From JBKEAJ01 sp047975005 (lineage in GTDB: Bacteria; Bacteroidota; Bacteroidia; Bacteroidales; Prolixibacteraceae): DNA of 20,389 nucleotides. The notes beneath the pieces were generated by a model that ran no database searches, was not told where the DNA came from, and worked only from the letters and a program-made list of their open reading frames with translations. The position numbers were made by a program, and so were the translations under genes. Shown here one piece after another: positions 7,768-14,664 of this stretch. The stretch lies in assembly GCA_047975005.1 (NCBI GenBank), contig JBKECW010000078.1, positions 1 to 20,389 of the forward strand. Direction: 5' to 3'. The number at the start of each line of letters is the position of its first letter. Position 1 is the stretch's first letter.

Positions 7768-9027
7768 TTAAATATTCCAAGGTCCTCGCATTGGTTGCTT
7801 CAACAATCGGTTTGCACCCTCGTCGTTAATAAATTCTTGTTTCACCGGGTCGAATTCTAAGCTCCTGCCTAATCGCAGGGCGATAAGTCCCATGTTCACG
7901 ATGGTACACGAGCGATGTCCGTTTTCTTCGTTTAGAGCAAACTTTTCCCTTGTTCTAACAGACTCCGAGAAATTAGTAATTTGAGGTTCGGGGTCGGGCA
8001 GAGAGTTTACAAGCCCTTGAATATTAGGGATAGTACTTTTGAAACCTTTGAATATCTTACCGTTTGGACCTTCGATATATGCAGCATCTTTGTCCTTGTT
8101 TTCTCCATCGAGAATAATCTGACAACCATCGGCATATGTATATGTTATTCTGCGCCATGTACCTACGGCATCATAATTTTGCTGAGGAGCGTCGACTTCT
8201 ACCTTTACGGGCGATGTATTGTCTTTACCAAGCATGTATTGTATCGGGTCGAGGTAGTGCTGTCCCATGTCGCCAAGTCCGCCGCCGTCGTAGTCCCAAT
8301 ATCCTCTAAATGTTGAATGTACACGATGTTCGTTGTAGGGCTTGTATGGTGCAGGTCCCAACCACATATCGTAGTCTAGTGTGTCGGGAATGGATTGAGG
8401 TGCGAGTTTATTTTTGCCTACCCAGAAGAACTTCCAGTTGTAGCCTGTTACACCGCTGACGGTGAATTTCAGAGGCCAGCCTAACACTCCACTGTCAACA
8501 ACTTTCTTTAGTGGCTTAACGCTTGTTCCCAATCCGTAGAAAGCATCTTTAAATCTAAACCAGGTGTTGAGTCTGAACATGCGCCCGTTGTCTTTCACGG
8601 CTTTCATCACTTGCAAGCCCTCGTAGATAGTGCGCGTCATAGGTTTTTCGCACCATATATCTTTACCCGCTTTCGCTGCTGCCACCGACATAATCCCGTG
8701 CCAATGAGGCGGTGTAGCAATATGCACGATATCAATATCTTTCTGCAAAAGCAGATCGCGGAAGTCGTGATACACTTTCACGTCCTTATCAAGCATTTTT
8801 TTTGCAATTTCGATATGTTTTTTCTCCACATCGCAGATGGCAACTACACGAGTATCCTCGTATGGTATGTGGTTACGTCCCATGCCACCAACTCCTATAA
8901 TAGCTTTAGTCAGTTGGTCGCTTGGTGCGGTGTAGCCCTTGCCCAATACGTGTCTGGGCACAATGTAGAAACCTGCCGAAATCACAGCAGCTTTCTTTAA
9001 GAAATCTCTCCTGTTGTTATTACTCAT
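7768..9027 (-). CDS. Gfo/Idh/MocA family oxidoreductase with twin-arginine signal
   Basis: The 419-residue NAD(P)-dependent sugar dehydrogenase begins with a Tat-type signal (NNRRDFLKKAAV, residues 3-14), so it is probably exported folded with its cofactor. The Rossmann glycine motif GVGGMGRNH is at 45-53. The cofactor/substrate motif CEKPM is at 126-130, and the C-terminal domain contains GDMGQHYLDP with the family's conserved histidine. The tail PMRGPWNI is common in exported members. It is the first gene of an operon with the HEAT-DUF1080 gene. The likely job is oxidation at C3 of a sugar or glycoside, giving the 3-keto product that DUF1080 enzymes cleave; this is inference from family pairing. 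The upstream region shows only an imperfect -7 candidate (TATATTTA at about 9093). Confidence 0.92.
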   Translation of the reverse strand: MSNNNRRDFLKKAAVISAGFYIVPRHVLGKGYTAPSDQLTKAIIGVGGMGRNHIPYEDTRVVAICDVEKKHIEIAKKMLDKDVKVYHDFRDLLLQKDIDIVHIATPPHWHGIMSVAAAKAGKDIWCEKPMTRTIYEGLQVMKAVKDNGRMFRLNTWFRFKDAFYGLGTSVKPLKKVVDSGVLGWPLKFTVSGVTGYNWKFFWVGKNKLAPQSIPDTLDYDMWLGPAPYKPYNEHRVHSTFRGYWDYDGGGLGDMGQHYLDPIQYMLGKDNTSPVKVEVDAPQQNYDAVGTWRRITYTYADGCQIILDGENKDKDAAYIEGPNGKIFKGFKSTIPNIQGLVNSLPDPEPQITNFSESVRTREKFALNEENGHRSCTIVNMGLIALRLGRSLEFDPVKQEFINDEGANRLLKQPMRGPWNI

Positions 9028-9232
9028 AATCTGTTGTATATTTATATTTGTTTCTGCGCAATGTAAGTTCCCATCTAAAAGGAGCGTAAATATATAATAG
9101 ATTTCCCGAATATTAAAATTATATTTCGCAGGAGTTATGCTTATGAAATGCTATTAGAATAAACCTAAATATCTATTAAATTAAAAATTAGCCTTTGTAT
9201 TCATCTTTTGATTGTATTAATACAGTCTCCAC

Positions 9233-9271
9233 AAAAAGGCGTACGGGCGAATGTTGATTCGCCCGTACGCC
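9233..9271 (-). terminator. Perfect 14-bp hairpin terminator of the metallophosphoesterase gene
   Basis: The arms at 9238-9251 and 9258-9271 are perfectly complementary over 14 bp, GC-rich in the middle, with loop tgttga. On the leftward strand the hairpin is followed by five T. It begins 22 bases after the stop codon at 9294. The rest of the 266-base gap (9028-9232) is AT-rich with no recognisable gene. Confidence 0.88.
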
Positions 9272-9293
9272 CCATATCTAGAAAAAATACAAC

Positions 9294-10370
9294 TTATTTC
9301 TTCCACTTAAAGTCTTCAGGGAATTGCAGATTATGAATTATCTCTCCTCCGCTTAGACGTATCCACGACTTAAAGCCAACCTTGCCCTCGCTAAGCTCTA
9401 TCACTCTTGCTCCGCTTGGTTTCAAATTATTATAGACCGTGTCGCAGCCACTAAAGCGTCCGTAGGCTAACAATATCTTATTCCAATATACTGCAAAGTC
9501 ATTATTGTGGTCATGCCCGACAAACACTCCTTCTATATCGCCCATTTCTTTCATCGACACAAACAAGCCAGAGTTGAGTGCAGGACAGCAAACCCTCTCT
9601 CCCCTTGTGCCAATCATTAGAGAACCGCTGCTTGTCGCAGCATCATCAAACTCCGGAATTGGAATATGAAAGAAGGCTAAGGACGGTACTGCTTTTCCGG
9701 CATTTTTCTCAGCAAAAGCACGGCTGCTTTGTCTGTACCAATCTATTTGATCGGCATGAATATGCCCATAGCCCTTTATGCCATCAATAGTGGAATAAGC
9801 ATTGGAATCGAACAAATACAGGATGCGCTCGGGTCTGTCGCTTCCCTGCGACGAAATTGTCAACAAGCTGTTGCCGACTCCGGTTATATTGTCTACTGTC
9901 CCTAGCGTATTATGAGGTATGCTTCTAATAATATCGTATAGCTCGCTGCGACTTTTCCCATATTCATCGTCATGATTTCCAAAAGTAATAACAAAAGGAA
10001 TGCCTCGTGTGGACATAGGCTCCATAATCTCGCGTATGGATTTCTCAGCAGGTTCGCCATAAATAGCATCGCCCGTATGAATCACCAAATCAGGCTTCTC
10101 TGTATCAAGCATTTCGTTCACGTTCTTTAATGCCCGTTCAGAACGAGGATTGTCAGCGATGTAGTGCGTGTCGGCAAGTTGAACAATCTTAAACTTACCA
10201 TCTTTGTTATAAGTGAAACTTCCCGCTGCCGGGTTTACTAAATTATGAGTGTCTCGCTCGGACTGCGAAGAGGCTGCTAGCACATTAGCAGCAGCACCTG
10301 CCGACACAATCCCTGTCATCCCCACAAGTGACGACCCTTTTATAAAGGAACGTCTGTCAATGTTTTTCAT
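9294..10370 (-). CDS. Calcineurin-like metallophosphoesterase with Tat signal (Dcr2/purple acid phosphatase-like)
   Basis: Starting at the ATG at 10370 the protein has 358 residues. It begins with a twin-arginine signal (IDRRSFIKGSS, residues 4-14) and a hydrophobic stretch. All five metallophosphoesterase blocks are visible: DTH (67-69), HTGD (98-101), GNHD (131-134), the histidine in FFHIPIPEF, and GHDHNND near the C-terminus. The enzyme should hydrolyse a phosphoester in the periplasm using two metal ions; the substrate is not evident. A longer frame opens at a TTG at 10442, but that codon is the last part of the -7 box and cannot be in the transcript, and it would bury the Tat motif 29 residues inside. 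It is monocistronic, with its own promoter and terminator. Confidence 0.9.
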   Translation of the reverse strand: MKNIDRRSFIKGSSLVGMTGIVSAGAAANVLAASSQSERDTHNLVNPAAGSFTYNKDGKFKIVQLADTHYIADNPRSERALKNVNEMLDTEKPDLVIHTGDAIYGEPAEKSIREIMEPMSTRGIPFVITFGNHDDEYGKSRSELYDIIRSIPHNTLGTVDNITGVGNSLLTISSQGSDRPERILYLFDSNAYSTIDGIKGYGHIHADQIDWYRQSSRAFAEKNAGKAVPSLAFFHIPIPEFDDAATSSGSLMIGTRGERVCCPALNSGLFVSMKEMGDIEGVFVGHDHNNDFAVYWNKILLAYGRFSGCDTVYNNLKPSGARVIELSEGKVGFKSWIRLSGGEIIHNLQFPEDFKWKK

Positions 10371-10439
10371 GCGTATGTATTTTAATTGCCAGACCTGCCT
10401 TACAGACAAGTGGATATATTTTGTCAATATAATCGTCTT

Positions 10440-10470
10440 CAAAAATAGAAAACATTATCCGATTGCCAAA
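10440..10470 (-). promoter_or_regulatory. Promoter of the metallophosphoesterase gene
   Basis: Reading leftward, a TTTG -33 element (10470-10467) is followed after 19 bases by TATTTTTG (10447-10440), an exact TAnnTTTG match with spacing in the expected 19-21 range. Predicted transcription start is near 10433, about 63 bases before the ATG at 10370. Confidence 0.8.
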
Positions 10471-10481
10471 ATGCTCTAACA

Positions 10482-10514
10482 TTTTTTGGCAGACCTGAAC
10501 GTCTGCCAAAAAAA
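10482..10514. terminator. Hairpin terminator after cysK, symmetrical
   Basis: The arms at 10482-10494 and 10501-10513 pair perfectly over 13 bp around the loop ctgaac, with runs of T on one side and A on the other. It starts 36 bases after the cysK stop codon and ends just before the -33 element of the next gene. It could work in both directions. Confidence 0.87.
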
Positions 10515-10549
10515 TCACTTGAACGCACGAAAATACAGGAGCTCAGATA

Positions 10550-11497
10550 TTACAACGGCAGATTTTCGTTGTCGTAAAGCACCGTGGAAAGATAGCGCTC
10601 TCCTGTGTCAGGAAGCACTGCTACTATGCGCTTACCTTTGTTCTCGGGTCTTTTTGCTATTTCCTTTGCAGCACTAAGTGCAGCTCCCGATGATATCCCC
10701 ACAAGAAGCCCCTCTATTCTGGCCAACTCTCTGCTGGTCTTAATCGCATCGTTATTGCTTACCTTTATCACTTCGTCAATAAACTCCGCATGGTAGTTCT
10801 TGGGAATAAATCCGGCGCCGATGCCTTGTATTTTGTGTGATCCGGGACTACCACCACTGATAACCGACGAATCTACAGGCTCAACAGCAACTATCTTCAC
10901 ACTGCTATTCTTTGCCTTCAGAGCTTTTCCAACCCCTGATGCAGTACCTCCTGTGCCGACTCCGCTTACCACGATATCTACCTGCCCGTCTGTATCGCTC
11001 CATATTTCTCCGGCGGTAGTTTCGCTGTGTATTTTAGGATTTGCAGGATTATCAAACTGTTGTAGAACGAGTGAATTTGGAGTTTCCTTGCTCATTTCGT
11101 CAGCTTTGGCTATAGCTCCTTTCATACCTTGTGCGCCGGGGGTCAAAATAAGCGTTGCTCCCAATGCTTTCAGCAAGTTACGTCTTTCTACACTCATCGT
11201 ATCAGGCATTGTCAGTATCAATTTATAACCTTTCGATGCCGCTACCCATGCAAGACCTATTCCGGTATTACCACTTGTGGGCTCTATTATCGTGCCTCCC
11301 TGCTCTAATCTGCCGCTCTTTTCTGCTTCCTCAATCATAGCATGCGCAATTCGATCCTTCACGCTCCCTCCCGGATTAAAATACTCTAGCTTTACGGTCA
11401 ATGCTGCTTCTACTCCGTGCTCTTTGTTGTAGTTCTTAACTTCCAACAGCGGTGTTCTACCGATTAAGTCGGTTAGACTTTGTGCAATTCTTGTCAT
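10550..11497 (-). CDS. cysK: Cysteine synthase A (O-acetylserine thiol-lyase)
   Basis: The 315-residue PLP enzyme makes L-cysteine from O-acetylserine and sulfide in the cytoplasm. The PLP lysine is K47 in NPGGSVKDR. The substrate loop is TSGNTG (74-79), the phosphate-binding loop GVGTGGT (179-185), then GISSGA (267-272) and the C-terminal PDTGERYLST. Length and motif order match CysK rather than cystathionine beta-synthase or threonine synthase; CysM is possible but less likely. It lies 12 bases downstream of an Rrf2-family regulator gene in the same direction, so the two are probably co-transcribed and the regulator probably controls cysteine synthesis. Confidence 0.95.
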   Translation of the reverse strand: MTRIAQSLTDLIGRTPLLEVKNYNKEHGVEAALTVKLEYFNPGGSVKDRIAHAMIEEAEKSGRLEQGGTIIEPTSGNTGIGLAWVAASKGYKLILTMPDTMSVERRNLLKALGATLILTPGAQGMKGAIAKADEMSKETPNSLVLQQFDNPANPKIHSETTAGEIWSDTDGQVDIVVSGVGTGGTASGVGKALKAKNSSVKIVAVEPVDSSVISGGSPGSHKIQGIGAGFIPKNYHAEFIDEVIKVSNNDAIKTSRELARIEGLLVGISSGAALSAAKEIAKRPENKGKRIVAVLPDTGERYLSTVLYDNENLPL

Positions 11498-11509
11498 AAT
11501 TCCTATCTT

Positions 11510-11914
11510 TTATATGGTATATATATATGTATCGTTTTCTTTTGCTAACATATCTATGGTAATTCCCTTAAGCGTTTTTTTTATAAAATCATTGATTGTC
11601 ACACATGCATCTTTCAGCGGATACAATTTATAATCGTACTCCGATGTATTATGACCGACAGTATCAAAGATGCTCACAACATCCAATACGGTTATGGTGC
11701 TTGCCGGTTTTGCCAGCTGATAACCTCCACTCTTCCCGAGTTCACTGTTCAGAATACCCGAATGCTTCAAAGACGAGAAAATACCTTCGAGACTCCGCTT
11801 AGACACCCCTATGCTGTCTGCAACACAGCTTATTTGAGACGGCTGACCACTCCTACTTTTATACACTTCAACGAGTGCAAGCAACGCAATTTTAGACTTA
11901 TTTGAAATATCCAT
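11510..11914 (-). CDS. Rrf2 family transcriptional regulator (CymR-like, upstream of cysK)
   Basis: Starting at the ATG at 11914 the product has 134 residues, normal for Rrf2 proteins. An N-terminal winged helix-turn-helix carries the pattern SCVADSIGVSKRSLEGIFSS (29-48) and the wing GKSGGYQLAKP (60-70). Only two cysteines are present (C30 and C104), not the three-cysteine cluster of IscR, so a [2Fe-2S] sensor of the IscR type is unlikely. By context it resembles CymR, the Rrf2 repressor of cysteine metabolism in Bacillus that binds CysK. A longer frame to 11995 runs across the promoter (-7 box at 11931-11938) and is rejected. A single Cys-based or CysK-mediated signal is possible but is inference. 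Confidence 0.87.
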   Translation of the reverse strand: MDISNKSKIALLALVEVYKSRSGQPSQISCVADSIGVSKRSLEGIFSSLKHSGILNSELGKSGGYQLAKPASTITVLDVVSIFDTVGHNTSEYDYKLYPLKDACVTINDFIKKTLKGITIDMLAKENDTYIYTI

Positions 11915-11930
11915 ATTTAAATTCTTTTTG

Positions 11931-11938
11931 CAAACATA
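11931..11938 (-). promoter_or_regulatory. -7 box of the rrf2-cysK promoter
   Basis: On the leftward strand TATGTTTG matches TAnnTTTG exactly and sits 16 bases before the ATG at 11914. The nearest TTTG upstream is 15 bases away, shorter than usual, so the -33 element is weak. This would suit a regulated promoter. Confidence 0.6.
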
Positions 11939-11965
11939 CGTAAAATACATGTACAAAACGTACAT
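11939..11965. promoter_or_regulatory. Candidate operator upstream of the rrf2-cysK promoter
   Basis: Two adjacent similar blocks, GTAAAATACAT (11940-11950) and GTACAAAACGTACAT (11951-11965), each contain a GTA...TAC dyad, with the palindrome TACATGTA at their junction. They lie directly upstream of the -7 box, where a repressor such as the encoded Rrf2 protein would bind. The link is positional only. Confidence 0.35.
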
Positions 11966-12063
11966 TTCAGCGACAAAAAAATCACTTTGCATCATTACCC
12001 GTTGACAAACAAAAACTTACCACACTTTTTAAAATTAAATTTATTAGTTTGGATACAATAGCT

Positions 12064-12071
12064 TATTTTTG
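12064..12071 (+). promoter_or_regulatory. -7 box of the aspS promoter
   Basis: TATTTTTG matches TAnnTTTG exactly and lies 18 bases before the ATG at 12090. No TTTG occurs at the usual -33 distance. It lies in the 175-base gap shared with the divergent rrf2 promoter. Confidence 0.6.
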
Positions 12072-12089
12072 CAAAAAAAATATAGAACG

Positions 12090-13838
12090 ATGTACAGGAC
12101 AAATAACTGCGGAGAACTGCGAGAGAACAATATCGGAAAATCTGTAACCCTTGCAGGATGGGTACAAAAGCTAAGAAAGTTGGGAGGCATGAGTTTTATA
12201 GACCTTCGCGACCGATACGGTATAACACAACTTGTTATAGAAGAAAACACCGATGCTAAGATAAGAGAAACAGCAGAATCTCTAGGACGAGAATTTGTCA
12301 TACAAGCCACAGGAATAGTAAGAGAACGTAGTAGTAAGAATGATAAAATTCCGACAGGTAGTGTTGAACTGGAAGTGAAAGAGCTAAACATACTTAATTC
12401 TTCTGACACACCACCTTTTACCATTGAGGACGAAAGCGACGGCGGCGACGACATCAGAATGAAATACAGATACTTAGACCTAAGAAGAACTCCCGTCAGA
12501 AACAATTTAGAGCTTCGCTCGAAACTGGCAATAGCGACACGCAACTATATGGACAGCCTTGACTTTATCGAAGTTGAAACTCCCGTCTTAATAAAATCAA
12601 CTCCCGAAGGGGCACGCGACTTTGTTGTTCCATCAAGAGTCAACGAGGGCAAGTTTTATGCACTGCCTCAATCGCCACAGACCTTCAAACAGCTACTGAT
12701 GGTATCGGGTTTCGACAGGTATTTCCAGATTGTCAAATGTTTTAGAGATGAGGATTTGCGTGCCGACCGCCAGCCCGAATTTACACAAATAGACTGCGAA
12801 ATGTCCTTTGTAGACCAAGAGGACATTCTAAGCACCTTTGAGGGTTTGATAAAATTTCTATTCAAGAAAGTGATGAATGTGGAGTTGACCGACTTTCCTC
12901 GAATGACCTATGCCGAAGCATTTGAGAAATATGGCAACGACAAGCCCGACACTCGTTTTGAGATGCTTATAAATGATTTTACCGCAGTGGTAAAAGGCAA
13001 AGACTTCAAGGTGTTCGACGATGCCGAGCACATTGGAGCTATATGCGCCAAGGGTTGTTCGGAATACACTAGAAAAGAACTTGACGGACTGACCGATTGG
13101 GCAAAACGTCCGCAAGTAGGAGCAAAAGGCTTGGTATATGTAAAATGTAATGCAGACGGCACTTTCAAATCATCGGTGGACAAGTTTTACTCGCAAGACG
13201 ATTTAAAACAATGGGCCGACAAGTGTAGTGCTGAGTCAGGCGACTTAATACTCGTACTCTCAGGCGACAAGCACCAAAACATCAAAGCGCTTAGCGAACT
13301 AAGGCTGGAGATAGGACGTAGAATGGGGCTTATGGACAAAAGCACGTTTAAACCTCTGTGGGTAATCGACTTTCCGCTATTGGAATGGGATGAAGACAGC
13401 AAGCGTTTCTATGCTATGCACCACCCTTTCACATCACCAAAAAAAGAACACATAGAATTGCTGGATACCGACCCCGGCAAGGTGAACGCAAACGCCTACG
13501 ATTTAGTAATCAATGGCGTAGAGATAGGTGGAGGTTCGATAAGAATTTTTGATTCAGAGTTGCAATCTAAAATGTTTAAAGTGCTGGGATTCTCAAAGGA
13601 TGAAGCACAGGCGCAATTCGGATTCCTGATGGATGCTTTCAAATACGGAGCACCACCACACGGAGGTATTGCCTTTGGTTTCGACAGACTAGTGTCACTA
13701 TTTGCAGGTTTAGATTCAATCCGTGACGTTATAGCCTTCCCAAAAAACAATGCAGGCAGAGACGTAATGATAGACTCACCCTCCGACATTGCCACTGAGC
13801 AACTTGACGAACTGATGTTACAGCTCAAAAAACGATAG
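12090..13838 (+). CDS. aspS: Aspartyl-tRNA synthetase, bacterial type
   Basis: The 582-residue class IIb synthetase charges tRNA-Asp. An N-terminal anticodon-binding OB domain holds GWVQKLRKLGG (23-33). The catalytic core has motif 2, FRDEDLRADRQPEF, starting at residue 218. A bacterial-type insertion lies between the motifs, and motif 3 GFDRL is at 530-534 with the ATP-binding R533. The residue before the GG in the OB domain is leucine (L31), as in discriminating enzymes; non-discriminating AspRS usually has histidine there. The frame can be opened at a TTG at 12069, but that codon overlaps the -7 box, so the ATG at 12090 (MYRTNNCGEL) is the start, which also matches the usual family N-terminus. 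A small helical-repeat gene follows after one base. Confidence 0.96.
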   Translation: MYRTNNCGELRENNIGKSVTLAGWVQKLRKLGGMSFIDLRDRYGITQLVIEENTDAKIRETAESLGREFVIQATGIVRERSSKNDKIPTGSVELEVKELNILNSSDTPPFTIEDESDGGDDIRMKYRYLDLRRTPVRNNLELRSKLAIATRNYMDSLDFIEVETPVLIKSTPEGARDFVVPSRVNEGKFYALPQSPQTFKQLLMVSGFDRYFQIVKCFRDEDLRADRQPEFTQIDCEMSFVDQEDILSTFEGLIKFLFKKVMNVELTDFPRMTYAEAFEKYGNDKPDTRFEMLINDFTAVVKGKDFKVFDDAEHIGAICAKGCSEYTRKELDGLTDWAKRPQVGAKGLVYVKCNADGTFKSSVDKFYSQDDLKQWADKCSAESGDLILVLSGDKHQNIKALSELRLEIGRRMGLMDKSTFKPLWVIDFPLLEWDEDSKRFYAMHHPFTSPKKEHIELLDTDPGKVNANAYDLVINGVEIGGGSIRIFDSELQSKMFKVLGFSKDEAQAQFGFLMDAFKYGAPPHGGIAFGFDRLVSLFAGLDSIRDVIAFPKNNAGRDVMIDSPSDIATEQLDELMLQLKKR

Positions 13839-13839
13839 G

Positions 13840-14388
13840 GTGCTTCCCCAGATAGAGGAGTTTCTATGGCAAACAAGGAGAACAGAGATACCTGTCAGTA
13901 CACTTGCAGCAATAGCCATAGACTCTCCCGTCTCAATCTCGGATTTGGTAACGATTGCCACAAACATAGAAAACCCTGACGCTAACTGGCGGGCAGCATG
14001 GATACTTACAAAAATAGCAGAAACTGACAGCTCGAAGCTACAGAATTTTGCACCTAAATTAATATCATTCCTCTTGGAGTCGACAAATAAATGCTCGAAC
14101 GGACTGCTCAGAGGGCTACTCAGAACGCTGACAGAATTGGAGTACAGCTATGACGAAGATGGGAAACTGCTTGACCTCTGCACCAAAATATTCAAAAGCC
14201 GGGCGCACTCCAAAGCAGCGCGAGTCAATGCTATGCGTATTGTCACCAACATAACACTAAAACATCCTGAGTTAAAAGAAGAACTTATCACAGAGTTTCA
14301 AATTATAGAATTACAGGAGACAAAGTCGGTGGCGGCTGCATGTCGGATACTACGCAAAAGATTACAGAAGAACAAGTCAAGACAATAA
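13840..14388 (+). CDS. Small helical-repeat (HEAT-like) protein, GTG start, coupled to aspS
   Basis: This 182-residue cytoplasmic protein has no signal or membrane segment. It consists of amphipathic helices in pairs, with NWRAAWILTKIAE (about 49-61), LLRGLLRTLTEL (93-104) and ARVNAMRIVTNI (126-137), a pattern like HEAT repeats. Short Bacteroidota proteins with a similar RAAW-type repeat are sometimes mislabelled as adenylosuccinate lyase; no lyase motif is visible here. The only possible start in this frame is GTG at 13840, one base after the aspS stop at 13836-13838, because an in-frame TGA lies at 13813-13815 and no other start codon intervenes. Translation therefore probably depends on re-initiation after aspS. 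Function unknown. Confidence 0.75.
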   Translation: MLPQIEEFLWQTRRTEIPVSTLAAIAIDSPVSISDLVTIATNIENPDANWRAAWILTKIAETDSSKLQNFAPKLISFLLESTNKCSNGLLRGLLRTLTELEYSYDEDGKLLDLCTKIFKSRAHSKAARVNAMRIVTNITLKHPELKEELITEFQIIELQETKSVAAACRILRKRLQKNKSRQ

Positions 14389-14505
14389 TCTGTTTCATTG
14401 TCATCACACGACCAAGATGCTATTTAACAAGCCAATACACATCTGCGAAGAAAGAGTACCAAACTTTCGACAATAATTTTTCAATCATAAAATTTGCATT
14501 TTTGA

Positions 14506-14513
14506 TAACTTTG
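14506..14513 (+). promoter_or_regulatory. Candidate -7 box for the exbB operon
   Basis: TAACTTTG fits TAnnTTTG and lies about 150 bases before the exbB ATG. There is no TTTG at the usual -33 distance. Use of this site would give a leader of roughly 145 bases. The leader contains a small TTTCAC/GTGAAA hairpin (14603-14617) but no recognisable riboswitch. Confidence 0.4.
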
Positions 14514-14664
14514 TTCTAGTTTTGACCTGCAAGGTAATGATTACTTAATAATTCCATAAATATTTTGCTCTTTTGTATTTGAATTTGAAGAAAAAGCATT
14601 ATTTTCACCGCGTGAAAGTAGAAATAACAATAAAGAAATAAGTATTAACTAAAAAAATGTTGTA

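Noticed and set aside
11915..11995. Longer N-terminus for the Rrf2 regulator
   Set aside because: It would cross the -7 box at 11931-11938 and adds 27 residues with no Rrf2 similarity.
12044..12544. 166-codon leftward open frame opposite aspS
   Set aside because: It lies fully antisense to the conserved AspRS N-terminal domain and has no domain or promoter of its own.
14379..14403. GACAAT...ATTGTC hairpin after the helical-repeat gene
   Set aside because: Only six base pairs with a ten-base loop and no T run, so it is not supported as a terminator.
14603..14617. TTTCAC/GTGAAA palindrome in the exbB leader
   Set aside because: A six-base dyad with a three-base spacer can arise by chance. 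There is no second copy and no regulator gene nearby, so it is not called as an operator.
14389..14664. RNA gene or riboswitch in the exbB upstream gap
   Set aside because: No tRNA-like arms, conserved riboswitch core or strong hairpin was seen.
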